The notes beneath the pieces were generated by a model. It saw only the letters and a list, made by a program, of their open reading frames with translations. It had not been told where the DNA came from and searched no databases. DNA of 13,521 bases from an uncultured Pirellula sp. (GTDB lineage: Bacteria > Planctomycetota > Planctomycetia > Pirellulales > Pirellulaceae), in the NCBI GenBank assembly GCA_903837255.1, contig CAILTZ010000234.1:1-13521 (forward strand), read 5' to 3'. The position numbers and the translations under genes were made by a program. Of this stretch, positions 7,574-13,521 are shown piece after piece; within the stretch, counting starts at the first letter, position 1, and every line of letters begins with the position of its first letter.

Positions 7574-8758
7574 TTAAGATCGATCGTGTTGCCGTCGGTA
7601 GCGACCAGGTGGTTGTCCAAAGGCTTTGCGAAACGCCACGCTCATGTATTCGACGTGCTGGAATCCTGCTTTCTGTGCAATCGCATCGACGGAAAGATCG
7701 GTCTGCTGCAAGAGTTCCTGGACACGCGTGAGCCTGATCATTGAGATCATCGCATGCGGCGTTTTGCCGATTGCGCTGACAAAACGGGTTTCAAGCATTC
7801 TGCGGGATAGTGCAACATGCCTGAGCACATCAGTGACCTGTATGCCATCACAAGCATGATCGCGTATGAACTGGATCGCCTTGGCTACCAACTCATCGGC
7901 CACAGCGGTGATATCCGTCGATTGACGCAAGACTAAGCCTAGCGGCGGCATCAGCCGAAATGGTGTCGAGAACCCATTCGAGAACCCAACGGTCTTGCTT
8001 GGCCTTCGATTCCCCATGGCTTGGTCGAGCCACTGGGCGGCAAAGTAACCTGCACCCACCGCATCGGGCGCGATGCTCGTCAGAGATGGTCGTGCCAGTT
8101 CGCAGAGCATCGGATCGTTGTCGACTCCAAGGACCGCGATCTGTTCGGGCACGGCGATGGATTGATTGCGGCAATGATCTAGGATGACTTGGGCGGTGAT
8201 GTCATAGGCACAGAAAAGTCCAATCGGTTTTGGTAGGTGCGTTAACCAGCTAGCCAGTTCGGCCTGTTTGGTCGATAAGCTCGCGGTTCGAAAAGGGGAG
8301 GGGGTTTGATAGATATGGCACTTGGCTCCGGCTTGCTTGCAACATGCCGCAAACCCCTCGCGCCTCCAGCGAGACCAGTTCAGACCCCTTGGCCCGCAGA
8401 ATGCAAAATGCCGAAATCCTCTTTCATAAAGATGATCAAACGCTAACTTGGCGATCGCTGGATCGTCGGTTTCGATCCAGGGAATATTCGCAACACGGCG
8501 AGCCGAACTCACATCGACCACCGGGATCTTTAAACTCGATACCGCTTTGGCGATCCGATCGGTCTCAATCCGGGCGATGGCACCATCGAGGCGTGTATTC
8601 TTTAACCAAGCGGGGGGAGCCGCACCCCGCTCTTGCTCGGGCAAGTAGATGGACCAAGCGTCATGCTCGCGATGGTATTTGACAATCCCTTCGAGTAACC
8701 CCCGAGCATAGGCGTTCGAGGTCTCGATCAAAAGCGCAACACTCTTGCGGCGTCTCAC
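7574..8758 (-). CDS. XylR-type AraC-family transcriptional regulator
   Basis: A 394-aa DNA-binding regulator with two parts. Residues 5 to about 275 form a periplasmic-binding-protein-like (LacI-type) sensor domain: VALLIETSNAYARGLLEGI near the start, and GVDNDPMLCELARPSLTSI at 211-229. Residues about 285-390 form an AraC helix-turn-helix pair: LRHVALSRRMLETRF for the first helix-turn-helix, and DAIAQKAGFQHVEYMSVAFRK then GQPPGRYR for the second. Linker text PPLGLVLRQSTD (271-282) is typical of XylR-like proteins. Such proteins usually sense a sugar and control its use, but the ligand here cannot be told. The GTG start at 8758 overlaps the TGA stop of coaX by 4 nt (GTGA), which implies translational coupling. 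No sugar-utilisation genes adjoin it, which is unusual for this family. Confidence 0.9.
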   Translation of the reverse strand: MRRRKSVALLIETSNAYARGLLEGIVKYHREHDAWSIYLPEQERGAAPPAWLKNTRLDGAIARIETDRIAKAVSSLKIPVVDVSSARRVANIPWIETDDPAIAKLAFDHLYERGFRHFAFCGPRGLNWSRWRREGFAACCKQAGAKCHIYQTPSPFRTASLSTKQAELASWLTHLPKPIGLFCAYDITAQVILDHCRNQSIAVPEQIAVLGVDNDPMLCELARPSLTSIAPDAVGAGYFAAQWLDQAMGNRRPSKTVGFSNGFSTPFRLMPPLGLVLRQSTDITAVADELVAKAIQFIRDHACDGIQVTDVLRHVALSRRMLETRFVSAIGKTPHAMISMIRLTRVQELLQQTDLSVDAIAQKAGFQHVEYMSVAFRKAFGQPPGRYRRQHDRS

Positions 8759-9666
8759 GGCTTTCCACTCAGAGCTAAACCGACCAACACCAAGTTCTCG
8801 ACATAGCTGGCCGGTGCTGCAATGTGCTCGCGCACCAATCGACCATCCCCGCCTGAGATCACCACCGGCACCCTGGCCTTGCCCCCGATCTCCTTGCGGT
8901 AACGCTGCACTAGATAGCGAACCCCTCCGACCAACGACGCATGCACTCCAGCAGCGATCGCCTCCTCGGTGTTCTTACCCGGCAATCTGGGGAGCCGATC
9001 GATCGAGTCGGTCGGAAGCCAGGGTAGTTGATCGGTGCCAGCCGCCAAGTATTGCAACGCCAATCCGACGCCGGGCAAGATCGATCCGCCCTGGAAACAG
9101 CCGTGCTGATCGACCCAGTCGACCGTCAATGCGGTGCCAGCCTGGACGACGATCACAGGGGTCGCGGGATTATCCTGCGAATTGGCTTTCTTGCGTCGGG
9201 TGTTCCAAGCCACCGCAGCGCGAGCGGCCAAAATTCGATCGATACCCACCTTTTCTGGACGCTCGACCTGAAGCTCAATCCCCACATCGGTGTAATCGAC
9301 GACTTGGGCGACAATCGACTCACCAGACTTTTTCGAGTGCTTGTCGATCGCTCGCAGGAGTCGGTCCAAGGCGTTGCGGTTGACACTGGCAATCCGAAAA
9401 TTGGCATCTCCGTTCCGATGGGGCAAGCTTGTTGTCTGGTGCACCAACCAATCGTAGCCTTGGTCGTCGTCGATTTGAATCCAGCGTCGATTTTCTGAGT
9501 GGCTAGGATCCGGACGCTGTTTGCCGATCTGTTGTCCGATCGAACTCCATGAGAGCTTCAACACAGGGCTCTGGATCTTGGCCCATCCCCCATCGGACTC
9601 GATGGGGTGCTCGCAGCTACTTGTCGCGGCCCTTAGGCCACTGTTTCCGATGTCGACGAGGATCAT
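8755..9666 (-). CDS. coaX: Type III pantothenate kinase
   Basis: A 303-aa enzyme for the first step of coenzyme A synthesis, ATP-dependent phosphorylation of pantothenate. Motifs seen: ILVDIGNSGLRA with Asp5 (the DxGN phosphate motif), PEKVGIDR (137-144, the GxDR motif), QAGTALTVDWV (175-185), GGSILPG (193-199) and PGKNTEEAIAAGV (229-241). In most type III enzymes the third motif reads DxGTA; here the Asp is Gln175. Length is above the usual 250-270 aa because of insertions around residues 50-85 and 155-168. The gene starts 12 nt after the obgE stop and overlaps the regulator downstream by 4 nt, so it sits inside an operon. No ribosome binding site is seen before the ATG. Confidence 0.9.
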   Translation of the reverse strand: MILVDIGNSGLRAATSSCEHPIESDGGWAKIQSPVLKLSWSSIGQQIGKQRPDPSHSENRRWIQIDDDQGYDWLVHQTTSLPHRNGDANFRIASVNRNALDRLLRAIDKHSKKSGESIVAQVVDYTDVGIELQVERPEKVGIDRILAARAAVAWNTRRKKANSQDNPATPVIVVQAGTALTVDWVDQHGCFQGGSILPGVGLALQYLAAGTDQLPWLPTDSIDRLPRLPGKNTEEAIAAGVHASLVGGVRYLVQRYRKEIGGKARVPVVISGGDGRLVREHIAAPASYVENLVLVGLALSGKP

Positions 9667-9678
9667 TTCGCGAAGCTG

Positions 9679-10686
9679 CTATTTCGATTCGGATCGGTAC
9701 TCCGCTAACAGGTCGGCGATGCGATGAACGAGCTTTCCTAAGCCCGAGCCGGTCACTGCGCTAACCAGATGAATATCTTGCCGCCCCAACTCCCTGGATA
9801 GAGACTCGTGGATATCGGCCGCATCAGGCAGTTCCGCTTTGGTGACTACGACGATCTCAGGCCGCTGAGCTAGCTCTTGGCTGTAGTGAGCCAGTTCGCT
9901 GCGTATGGTCTTGTAGTTTTCGATCGGATCAGATTGGTCCATCGGAGATGGTTCGACCAAGTGGACCAGGATCCCCGCGCGCATGATGTGCCTCAGGAAG
10001 TCATGCCCGAGGCCGTGTCCCTCTGCGGCTCCCTCGATCAAACCCGGTATGTCTGCCAGGACAAAGCTTCGATCCATGTCGGCTTGAACGAGCCCTAGGT
10101 TCGGGAACTTGGTCGTGAACGGATAGTCAGCAATTTCTGGACGAGCCCGCGAGAGTCGCGAGAGCATTGTGCTCTTGCCCGCGTTGGGCATTCCGATGAG
10201 CCCTACGTCGGCAATCGATTTGAGCTCGAGAATCAGGCGTCGTGTTTCACCGATCCCACCGGAGGTGGTCTCTCGCGGAGCTTGATTGGTCGAGCCTTTG
10301 AAGTGGGTGTTTCCCCAACCACCTTTACCACCGCGGGCGGCGACGATTTCATCGCTATCGTTGACAAGATCTCGCAGTTCCAGACCGGTTTCTTTATCGA
10401 TCAGAACCGTCCCGGGAGGGACGTCCAGAATTCTGTCCTTGCCGTCTCGGCCGTGGCAATCTGAACCTAGGCCTGGTGCTCCGTGATCAGCCCGCCAGTG
10501 GCGTTGGTGCGCGAAAGAAACCAGCGAGTTGACTCCTGATTTCGCGCGGATGATTACACTGCCACCGTTGCCACCGTCACCGCCACAGGGGCCACCCCGC
10601 GGTACGTGCTTCTCGCGGCGAAAGGCCATGCAGCCATCCCCGCCTCTACCCGCAATGATCTCGATTTCAACACGATCGACAAACAT
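9679..10686 (-). CDS. obgE: Obg family GTPase
   Basis: A 335-aa ribosome-associated GTPase involved in 50S assembly and growth or stress control. The glycine-rich Obg domain (about 1-158) shows FVDRVEIEIIAGRGGDGCM, HVPRGGPCGGDGG (27-39) and the later VAARGGKGGWGN. The G domain has the P-loop GMPNAGKS (165-172), switch I YPFTTKFPNLG (188-198) and G3 DIPGLIEGAAEGHGLGHDFL (212-231). The G4 motif, NKxD in most GTPases, reads TKAE (282-285), and G5 is VSAVTG (308-313). The extra C-terminal domain found in some Obg proteins is absent. A good GGAGG (complement of 10695-10699) lies 8 nt before the ATG. It follows rpmA by 36 nt, the usual L27-Obg pairing. Confidence 0.95.
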   Translation of the reverse strand: MFVDRVEIEIIAGRGGDGCMAFRREKHVPRGGPCGGDGGNGGSVIIRAKSGVNSLVSFAHQRHWRADHGAPGLGSDCHGRDGKDRILDVPPGTVLIDKETGLELRDLVNDSDEIVAARGGKGGWGNTHFKGSTNQAPRETTSGGIGETRRLILELKSIADVGLIGMPNAGKSTMLSRLSRARPEIADYPFTTKFPNLGLVQADMDRSFVLADIPGLIEGAAEGHGLGHDFLRHIMRAGILVHLVEPSPMDQSDPIENYKTIRSELAHYSQELAQRPEIVVVTKAELPDAADIHESLSRELGRQDIHLVSAVTGSGLGKLVHRIADLLAEYRSESK

Positions 10687-10705
10687 AGCGGATGCCTCCA
10701 GCAGC

Positions 10706-10722
10706 AGCGCTGAGAGAGCGCT
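10706..10722 (-). other. Hairpin in the rpmA-obgE gap
   Basis: Two copies of the palindrome AGCGCT (10706-10711 and 10717-10722) flank a 5-nt loop, directly after the rpmA stop codon. No T tract follows on the coding strand, so it is not a terminator. It could stabilise or process the rpmA mRNA end, or set the L27:Obg ratio. Confidence 0.45.
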
Positions 10723-10974
10723 TTAGTTTGCCAACGGCTTGACGTTGATGCGTCGGCCTTCTTGATCGAAGTACACGTTGCCGTCGACCAAAGCGAAAAT
10801 GGTGTAGTCGTTACCCATGCCGACATTGCGACCTGGATGCCACTTGGTGCCGACTTGGCGAATAAGAATGTTGCCAGGACAAACAAGCTCACCACCGAAT
10901 TTTTTCACACCCAAGCGTTGTGCGTTGGAATCGCGACCGTTTCGTGTGGATCCTTGACCTTTTTTGTGTGCCAT
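10723..10974 (-). CDS. rpmA: 50S ribosomal protein L27
   Basis: An 83-aa protein with the L27 pattern throughout: [17 protein letters not shown] at the start, [25 protein letters not shown] and [15 protein letters not shown]. The basic N-terminal tail reaches the peptidyl-transferase centre of the 50S subunit. It starts directly at MAHKKG, so it has no cleaved N-terminal extension of the Firmicutes type. obgE follows after 36 nt. The L21 gene rplU, usually just upstream of rpmA, is missing here. The neighbour is instead a secreted hypothetical protein 75 nt upstream. Confidence 0.98.
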   Translation of the reverse strand: MAHKKGQGSTRNGRDSNAQRLGVKKFGGELVCPGNILIRQVGTKWHPGRNVGMGNDYTIFALVDGNVYFDQEGRRINVKPLAN

Positions 10975-11026
10975 GATTCGTAGTGGATAGGTTTCTAGGA
11001 AGCAATCAGTAGATTCAATAACAATT

Positions 11027-11041
11027 TCCCGCGATTCGGGA
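11027..11041 (-). other. Small hairpin downstream of the secreted-protein gene
   Basis: TCCCG (11027-11031) pairs with CGGGA (11037-11041) across a 5-nt loop. On the - strand it lies 8 nt past the stop codon at 11050 and is followed by AATTGTTATTG, which is only partly T-rich. It may be a weak terminator separating the secreted-protein gene from rpmA. Confidence 0.3.
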
Positions 11042-11049
11042 GCGAGATT

Positions 11050-12087
11050 CTAGCGGTAAATCCACTGGTAATCAAGGCGTTCTTTCAGGCCGTATTGCTG
11101 AAGGTAGTAGTTTACCCGAGCAGGGTCATCGTAAGCTGGCTGGCCGAGGTAAATCCGATCCCGAGCCACATCCAGGGCATCCCCGGGTCGCCAGAAGTAG
11201 ATTCGCAAGGTGCGTCGGAGGTATTTCTTGTCATCCCCGGAGTCGACTTGGATTTGGTAAGCGTTGGTCAAACCTCGGACATCGATTGCAAAGAAATCGA
11301 GACTTGGATCGACGTCGGTCCAGGTCGCGACTCCCCAAACGGCTCCGTCCTCGCCACCCTTACTTACCGGAAGCTCCCTGCGGGCGATTTCGATGTGGTC
11401 GACAAGCCCACCGCCAGAGACCCGTTCGCGGGCGGCGATTGCCTGAACCGCTGGCATGAGGATCTGGGCATCCATGGCTAGACGACGCTCTTTGGAGAGC
11501 AATGTAAAACGAGGGATGAAGCGAACCGAGTCGTACTGGACTCGCTTGGGTTCTCCGGGAACGGCTTCGGAATCCGACGGGTCTTTGATCACCGGTTGCA
11601 GGTCATTGCCTGTGTAGCGTACTCGGTAGAGAAGATACCAAACGGTCTTTTTCTGCATGACTCCGGTAGCGTTCGGGATGTCCACCTCGATCAAACGCAT
11701 CGGTTTGAACGCGAACTCCAGTCCCCAGACCGGATGGCGAAAGGTAACGTTTTTCGACTGCACCAGCAACGTTTCAGCAGGCGAGGCGAAGTTTGGTTGA
11801 TTGTTTGGGAAATCCGGGGCGGCCCAATTTAATTCCGGGTGCTTGGACACGAAATCCAAGTCAAAGGGTCCCAGCGCTGTGTCCTCGGCGTTCTGATCCG
11901 GAGGGATCACGGTCAGGACCTTGTCGGCTAATTTCCGTCCGCCGATGCCCAGTCCACTATCAGAAGAGTTGGCTGGATTTTGACCCAGAGCGACTGAACT
12001 TGCGGAAAACGCAGCGACTAAAACAACCAGAAAGACTCTGAATCGCTGCGGTTTGAAATTGGTTGAAACTTGCACGTTAAGCCCCAC
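11050..12087 (-). CDS. Secreted protein of unknown function
   Basis: A 345-aa protein that I do not recognise. Residues 1-35 look like a Sec signal peptide: basic residues at 15 and 17, a hydrophobic core (VFLVVLVAAFSASSVALG, 18-35) and likely cleavage before Gln36. No cysteine sits at the cleavage site, so it is not a lipoprotein. The mature part, about 310 residues, has no cysteines, no further membrane span and no clear repeat. It contains beta-like stretches such as KKTVWYLLYRVRYTG (146-160) and YLRRTLRIYFWRPGD (289-303), ending DYQWIYR. The start is a GTG at 12087; a second in-frame GTG 12 nt later is possible. It lies upstream of rpmA on the same strand. A periplasmic or cell-envelope place is inferred from the signal peptide only. 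Confidence 0.8.
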   Translation of the reverse strand: MGLNVQVSTNFKPQRFRVFLVVLVAAFSASSVALGQNPANSSDSGLGIGGRKLADKVLTVIPPDQNAEDTALGPFDLDFVSKHPELNWAAPDFPNNQPNFASPAETLLVQSKNVTFRHPVWGLEFAFKPMRLIEVDIPNATGVMQKKTVWYLLYRVRYTGNDLQPVIKDPSDSEAVPGEPKRVQYDSVRFIPRFTLLSKERRLAMDAQILMPAVQAIAARERVSGGGLVDHIEIARRELPVSKGGEDGAVWGVATWTDVDPSLDFFAIDVRGLTNAYQIQVDSGDDKKYLRRTLRIYFWRPGDALDVARDRIYLGQPAYDDPARVNYYLQQYGLKERLDYQWIYR

Positions 12088-12115
12088 AAGAGAATCCCGA
12101 TCATCGTGCTACGTC

Positions 12116-12137
12116 ATCGGCACAGGCCGATAGTATA
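12116..12137 (-). promoter_or_regulatory. Possible promoter and operator-like inverted repeat of the secreted-protein gene
   Basis: On the - strand a TATACT -10 box (12137-12132) is followed at once by a perfect 6-bp inverted repeat, ATCGGC (12116-12121) and GCCGAT (12126-12131), with a 4-nt centre. Transcription would begin inside the repeat, about 38 nt before the GTG start. The repeat could be an operator or a 5' mRNA hairpin. No convincing -35 box was found. Confidence 0.35.
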
Positions 12138-12221
12138 GTTTCACAATGGGGCAAATCCGCAAGAAAACTTATCCAAAATTGGCGAATTGACCAGTTGGAG
12201 AATCGGCGAGGGATAGGAAGG

Positions 12222-12407
12222 ATGTTCCGACGGCTGATACCCACCCCTCGAGGGGAAAGAGACAGCCGACAAACGCGACCTTTGAGCCCGCGAGACTACT
12301 TCTTGCGATGGCGAATCCGGGCTCGCATCCGTCGTTTCTTGCGACCGATTTTTCGTCGCCCACGTCCAGTTTTCTTTACACCCACGAAAAAACCCCTGTG
12401 GAAATAG
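12222..12407 (+). CDS. Possible small arginine-rich protein (61 aa), uncertain
   Basis: An ATG at 12222 preceded by purine-rich GAGGGATAGGAAGG gives a 61-residue ORF ending at TAG 12405-12407. It is strikingly basic: MFRRLIPTPRGERDSRQ at the start, then a run of Arg with Trp, Ile and Phe (LRWRIRARIRRFLRPIFRR), and KKPLWK at the end. No domain is recognised. It would be a candidate for a small nucleic-acid or membrane-binding protein. A longer ORF covers the same bases on the other strand and no promoter is evident, so it may be chance. Confidence 0.25.
   Translation: MFRRLIPTPRGERDSRQTRPLSPRDYFLRWRIRARIRRFLRPIFRRPRPVFFTPTKKPLWK
12244..12255. repeat. Perfect 12-bp palindrome CCCCTCGAGGGG
   Basis: A perfect dyad lying inside the arginine-rich ORF. 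It could be a protein-binding site or chance. No second copy was noticed in the window. Confidence 0.4.
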
Positions 12408-12608
12408 TCGCTTTGGAATTAGATGGTTAATTGAATACGTCAAGGGGGGGCTAGCATAGCAACGAAAAGGGTTTCGGGCAAGTCCCGCTCGGAGAGTTGG
12501 GTTTGGGAAATCGGAAAATGTGGTTTTGATGCCTCGAAGCATGACCTTGATGCTCGTTTTTAGGTCTTGGCGACTTGCGACCTGGGCCTTGAAGAGGGTT
12601 TCGAAGTC
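12408..12608. other. Stretch with no supported gene
   Basis: Together with 12138-12221 this makes up most of a 520-bp zone between the secreted-protein gene and the pseudogene fragment. The - strand is open across it as the tail of a long frame, but after the conserved pseudogene segment that frame shows no family-like pattern. A seven-G run lies at 12444-12450. I see no RNA gene or clear promoter here. Confidence 0.5.
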
Positions 12609-12743
12609 TTGGCCCAAAACCTCAACGATTTGCTGATCAATCCTTAGCTCGTGGGAGCAAAACGGGACAAACGCATGGCAGCCCGTCTTTCGCATCCACA
12701 AGGCTAGTCTGTTGCTGCCGCAAAACTCTCCGAAAAGCGGAAC
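12609..12743 (-). pseudogene. C-terminal remnant of a paralogue of the right-edge ATPase-like gene
   Basis: About 45 codons on the - strand align with residues 134-176 of the protein encoded at the right edge: PLFGEFCGSNRLALWMRKT against PLFKKLYESKGLPLLMRKT, then FVPF against LVPF and IDQQIVEVLGQ against IDPEIVEVLDQ, with one extra residue. An in-frame TAG at 12746-12744 stands just before the conserved stretch and another TAG lies 11 codons further upstream, so no full gene can be read. Downstream the frame runs on to 12141 without further similarity. This is a decayed, truncated copy. It lies on the same strand as the intact copy, with the tRNA between them. Confidence 0.65.
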
Positions 12744-12794
12744 CTATAGCCTTGGGCTTTCGATGATCTCGCAGGGCTACTAGAATGCTGAGTA

Positions 12795-12820
12795 ATCAAG
12801 AACGGTGCGTTATCAAGAAC
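12795..12820 (+). repeat. Short direct repeat ATCAAGAAC upstream of the tRNA
   Basis: ATCAAGAAC occurs at 12795-12803 and 12812-12820, 17 bp apart, ending 5 nt before the tRNA. A TAGAAT -10-like box at 12781-12786 lies just upstream and could start the tRNA transcript near 12793, so the repeats would be in its leader. Confidence 0.5.
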
Positions 12821-12825
12821 AGTTC

Positions 12826-12899
12826 GGGCTCATAGCTCAGTTGGATAGAGCAACGGATTTCTAATCCGTAGGTCGTAGGTTCGAATCCTACTGGGCCTG
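12826..12899 (+). tRNA. tRNA-Arg, anticodon TCT (UCU)
   Basis: The full cloverleaf can be drawn over 74 nt. The acceptor GGGCTCA (12826-12832) pairs with TGGGCCT (12892-12898), allowing two G-T pairs. The D arm is GCTC/GAGC with AGTTGGATA. The anticodon stem ACGGA/TCCGT closes the loop TTTCTAA, which places TCT at positions 34-36. The T arm is GTAGG-TTCGAAT-CCTAC and the discriminator is G. It reads AGA (and AGG by wobble). CCA is not encoded. Confidence 0.97.
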
Positions 12900-12945
12900 T
12901 TTAGATGGGGAGGACCCCAACGCAATGACGTTTCTTGCGATTTTG

Positions 12946-13521
12946 TTACTGCGGCGAACCACTCGGCCTGGCCCGCGAGGCGATGTCCACGATTTGATCT
13001 AAGACTTCAACGATTTCTGGATCGATCTTTTCTACGGGGACAAAGGGAACAAGGACGTGGTAATCGGTCTTGCGCATCAGCAAAGGCAAACCTTTGCTCT
13101 CATAAAGTTTTTTGAATAATGGGTCGAGAAAATCGTCGGTCGCCTTAATGTCAGGGCTTTGGCTGTCGGGCCTTGAAAGCGTTTTCAGGGCTCGGTCAAG
13201 CTCATCGATTAGGCTAGTCATCAACGTTTCCCATGAGTTTGAAAATAGCTCTCCTTCTCGACGCGTTCCCTCGTCTTTTGCCCATTGCCTAAGCGTTTCG
13301 TGATGGAGCAGATAGTTCTCGATCTCCCGACGCTTAAGCATGCACTGAACGAAGGATGGCTCGTTTTGCAGATCTATTTTCAATCGATCGAAGAGTGCAA
13401 AACCGACAAGATCCTCTTTGGCCTCGCGCAACGCGTAGAAATGCTCCCGAGCTTTGCTCGGTTGATTGGCGACATAGTGTGCAAAAGGACGTTCCAAGGC
13501 CTCAACCGCTGGATGATTTAA
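12946..13521 (-). CDS. 3' end of an AAA/OLD-type ATPase-like gene, cut by the window edge
   Basis: The frame is open from the right edge to TAA at 12948-12946, giving 191 C-terminal residues. The true start lies beyond the window; the apparent TTG start at 13497 is not needed. Features resemble the C-terminal region of AAA-family ATPases of the OLD/TOPRIM kind: EHFYALREAKEDLVGFALFDR (26-46) like a TOPRIM strand ending in Asp45, then KRREIENYLL (63-72), the REIENYL signature common in these proteins, and a final MRKTDYHVLVPF...EIVEVLDQIVDIA (149-181). In canonical TOPRIM the pattern is DxD; here it reads Asp45-Arg-Leu, so nuclease activity is doubtful. Many relatives work in phage defence or DNA repair. 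The ATPase part cannot be seen, so the assignment is provisional. Confidence 0.5.
   Translation of the reverse strand, partial: LNHPAVEALERPFAHYVANQPSKAREHFYALREAKEDLVGFALFDRLKIDLQNEPSFVQCMLKRREIENYLLHHETLRQWAKDEGTRREGELFSNSWETLMTSLIDELDRALKTLSRPDSQSPDIKATDDFLDPLFKKLYESKGLPLLMRKTDYHVLVPFVPVEKIDPEIVEVLDQIVDIASRARPSGSPQ

Noticed and set aside
12141..12701. 186-codon ORF on the - strand as a full gene
   Set aside because: Only its first 30 or so codons resemble the neighbouring ATPase-like C-terminus, its TTG start cuts into that similarity, and an in-frame stop lies just upstream. It is treated as a pseudogene fragment with a chance open tail.
12826..12899. Attachment-site repeat of the tRNA 3' end
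   Set aside because: No second copy of the T-arm and acceptor sequence was seen in the window, and no integrase gene is present.

Overview
The window looks like chromosomal backbone from a member of the Planctomycetota, probably close to Pirellula/Rhodopirellula. This is inferred from four things. Several genes start with GTG, and few have a clear Shine-Dalgarno sequence. There is a XylR-type AraC regulator of the kind common in that phylum. Pantothenate kinase is the type III form. trpBA stand apart from other trp genes. No 16S or other phylogenetic marker is present, so the placement is tentative.

Left block (1-4084, + strand): a possible terminator of an upstream gene, then a cysteine desulfurase (NifS/IscS family), trpB, trpA and a FabZ-like 3-hydroxyacyl-ACP dehydratase. 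TrpA and TrpB together form tryptophan synthase. The dehydratase starts 17 nt after trpA, so it is probably co-transcribed with it. Its 3' end overlaps the convergent glgB gene by 29 bp.

Middle block (4056-7573, - strand): glgB (glycogen branching enzyme) sits just downstream of a 301-aa protein with a recognisable but catalytically degenerate RNase HI-like domain and a 9-residue in-frame tandem repeat. Upstream is a 338-bp gap. It holds a possible terminator, a palindromic -10-like box and a compact set of inverted repeats with two mutually exclusive pairings. This gap is the best candidate for something undescribed.

Right-centre block (7574-12087, - strand): a gene row read right to left as secreted hypothetical protein, rpmA (L27), obgE, coaX and the XylR-like regulator. 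coaX and the regulator overlap by 4 nt (GTGA), which suggests translational coupling. Obg has an altered G4 motif and CoaX has lost an acidic residue that is usually conserved.

Right end (12088-13521): a sparse stretch with a possible 61-residue arginine-rich ORF, a tRNA-Arg(UCU) on the + strand, and the 3' end of a larger gene running off the right edge. That gene resembles the C-terminal part of AAA/OLD-type ATPases with a TOPRIM region. A broken fragment of a paralogue of the same C-terminus lies on the other side of the tRNA, so this junction looks like an accessory or rearranged locus.

No CRISPR array, insertion sequence, integrase or complete novel system was seen.
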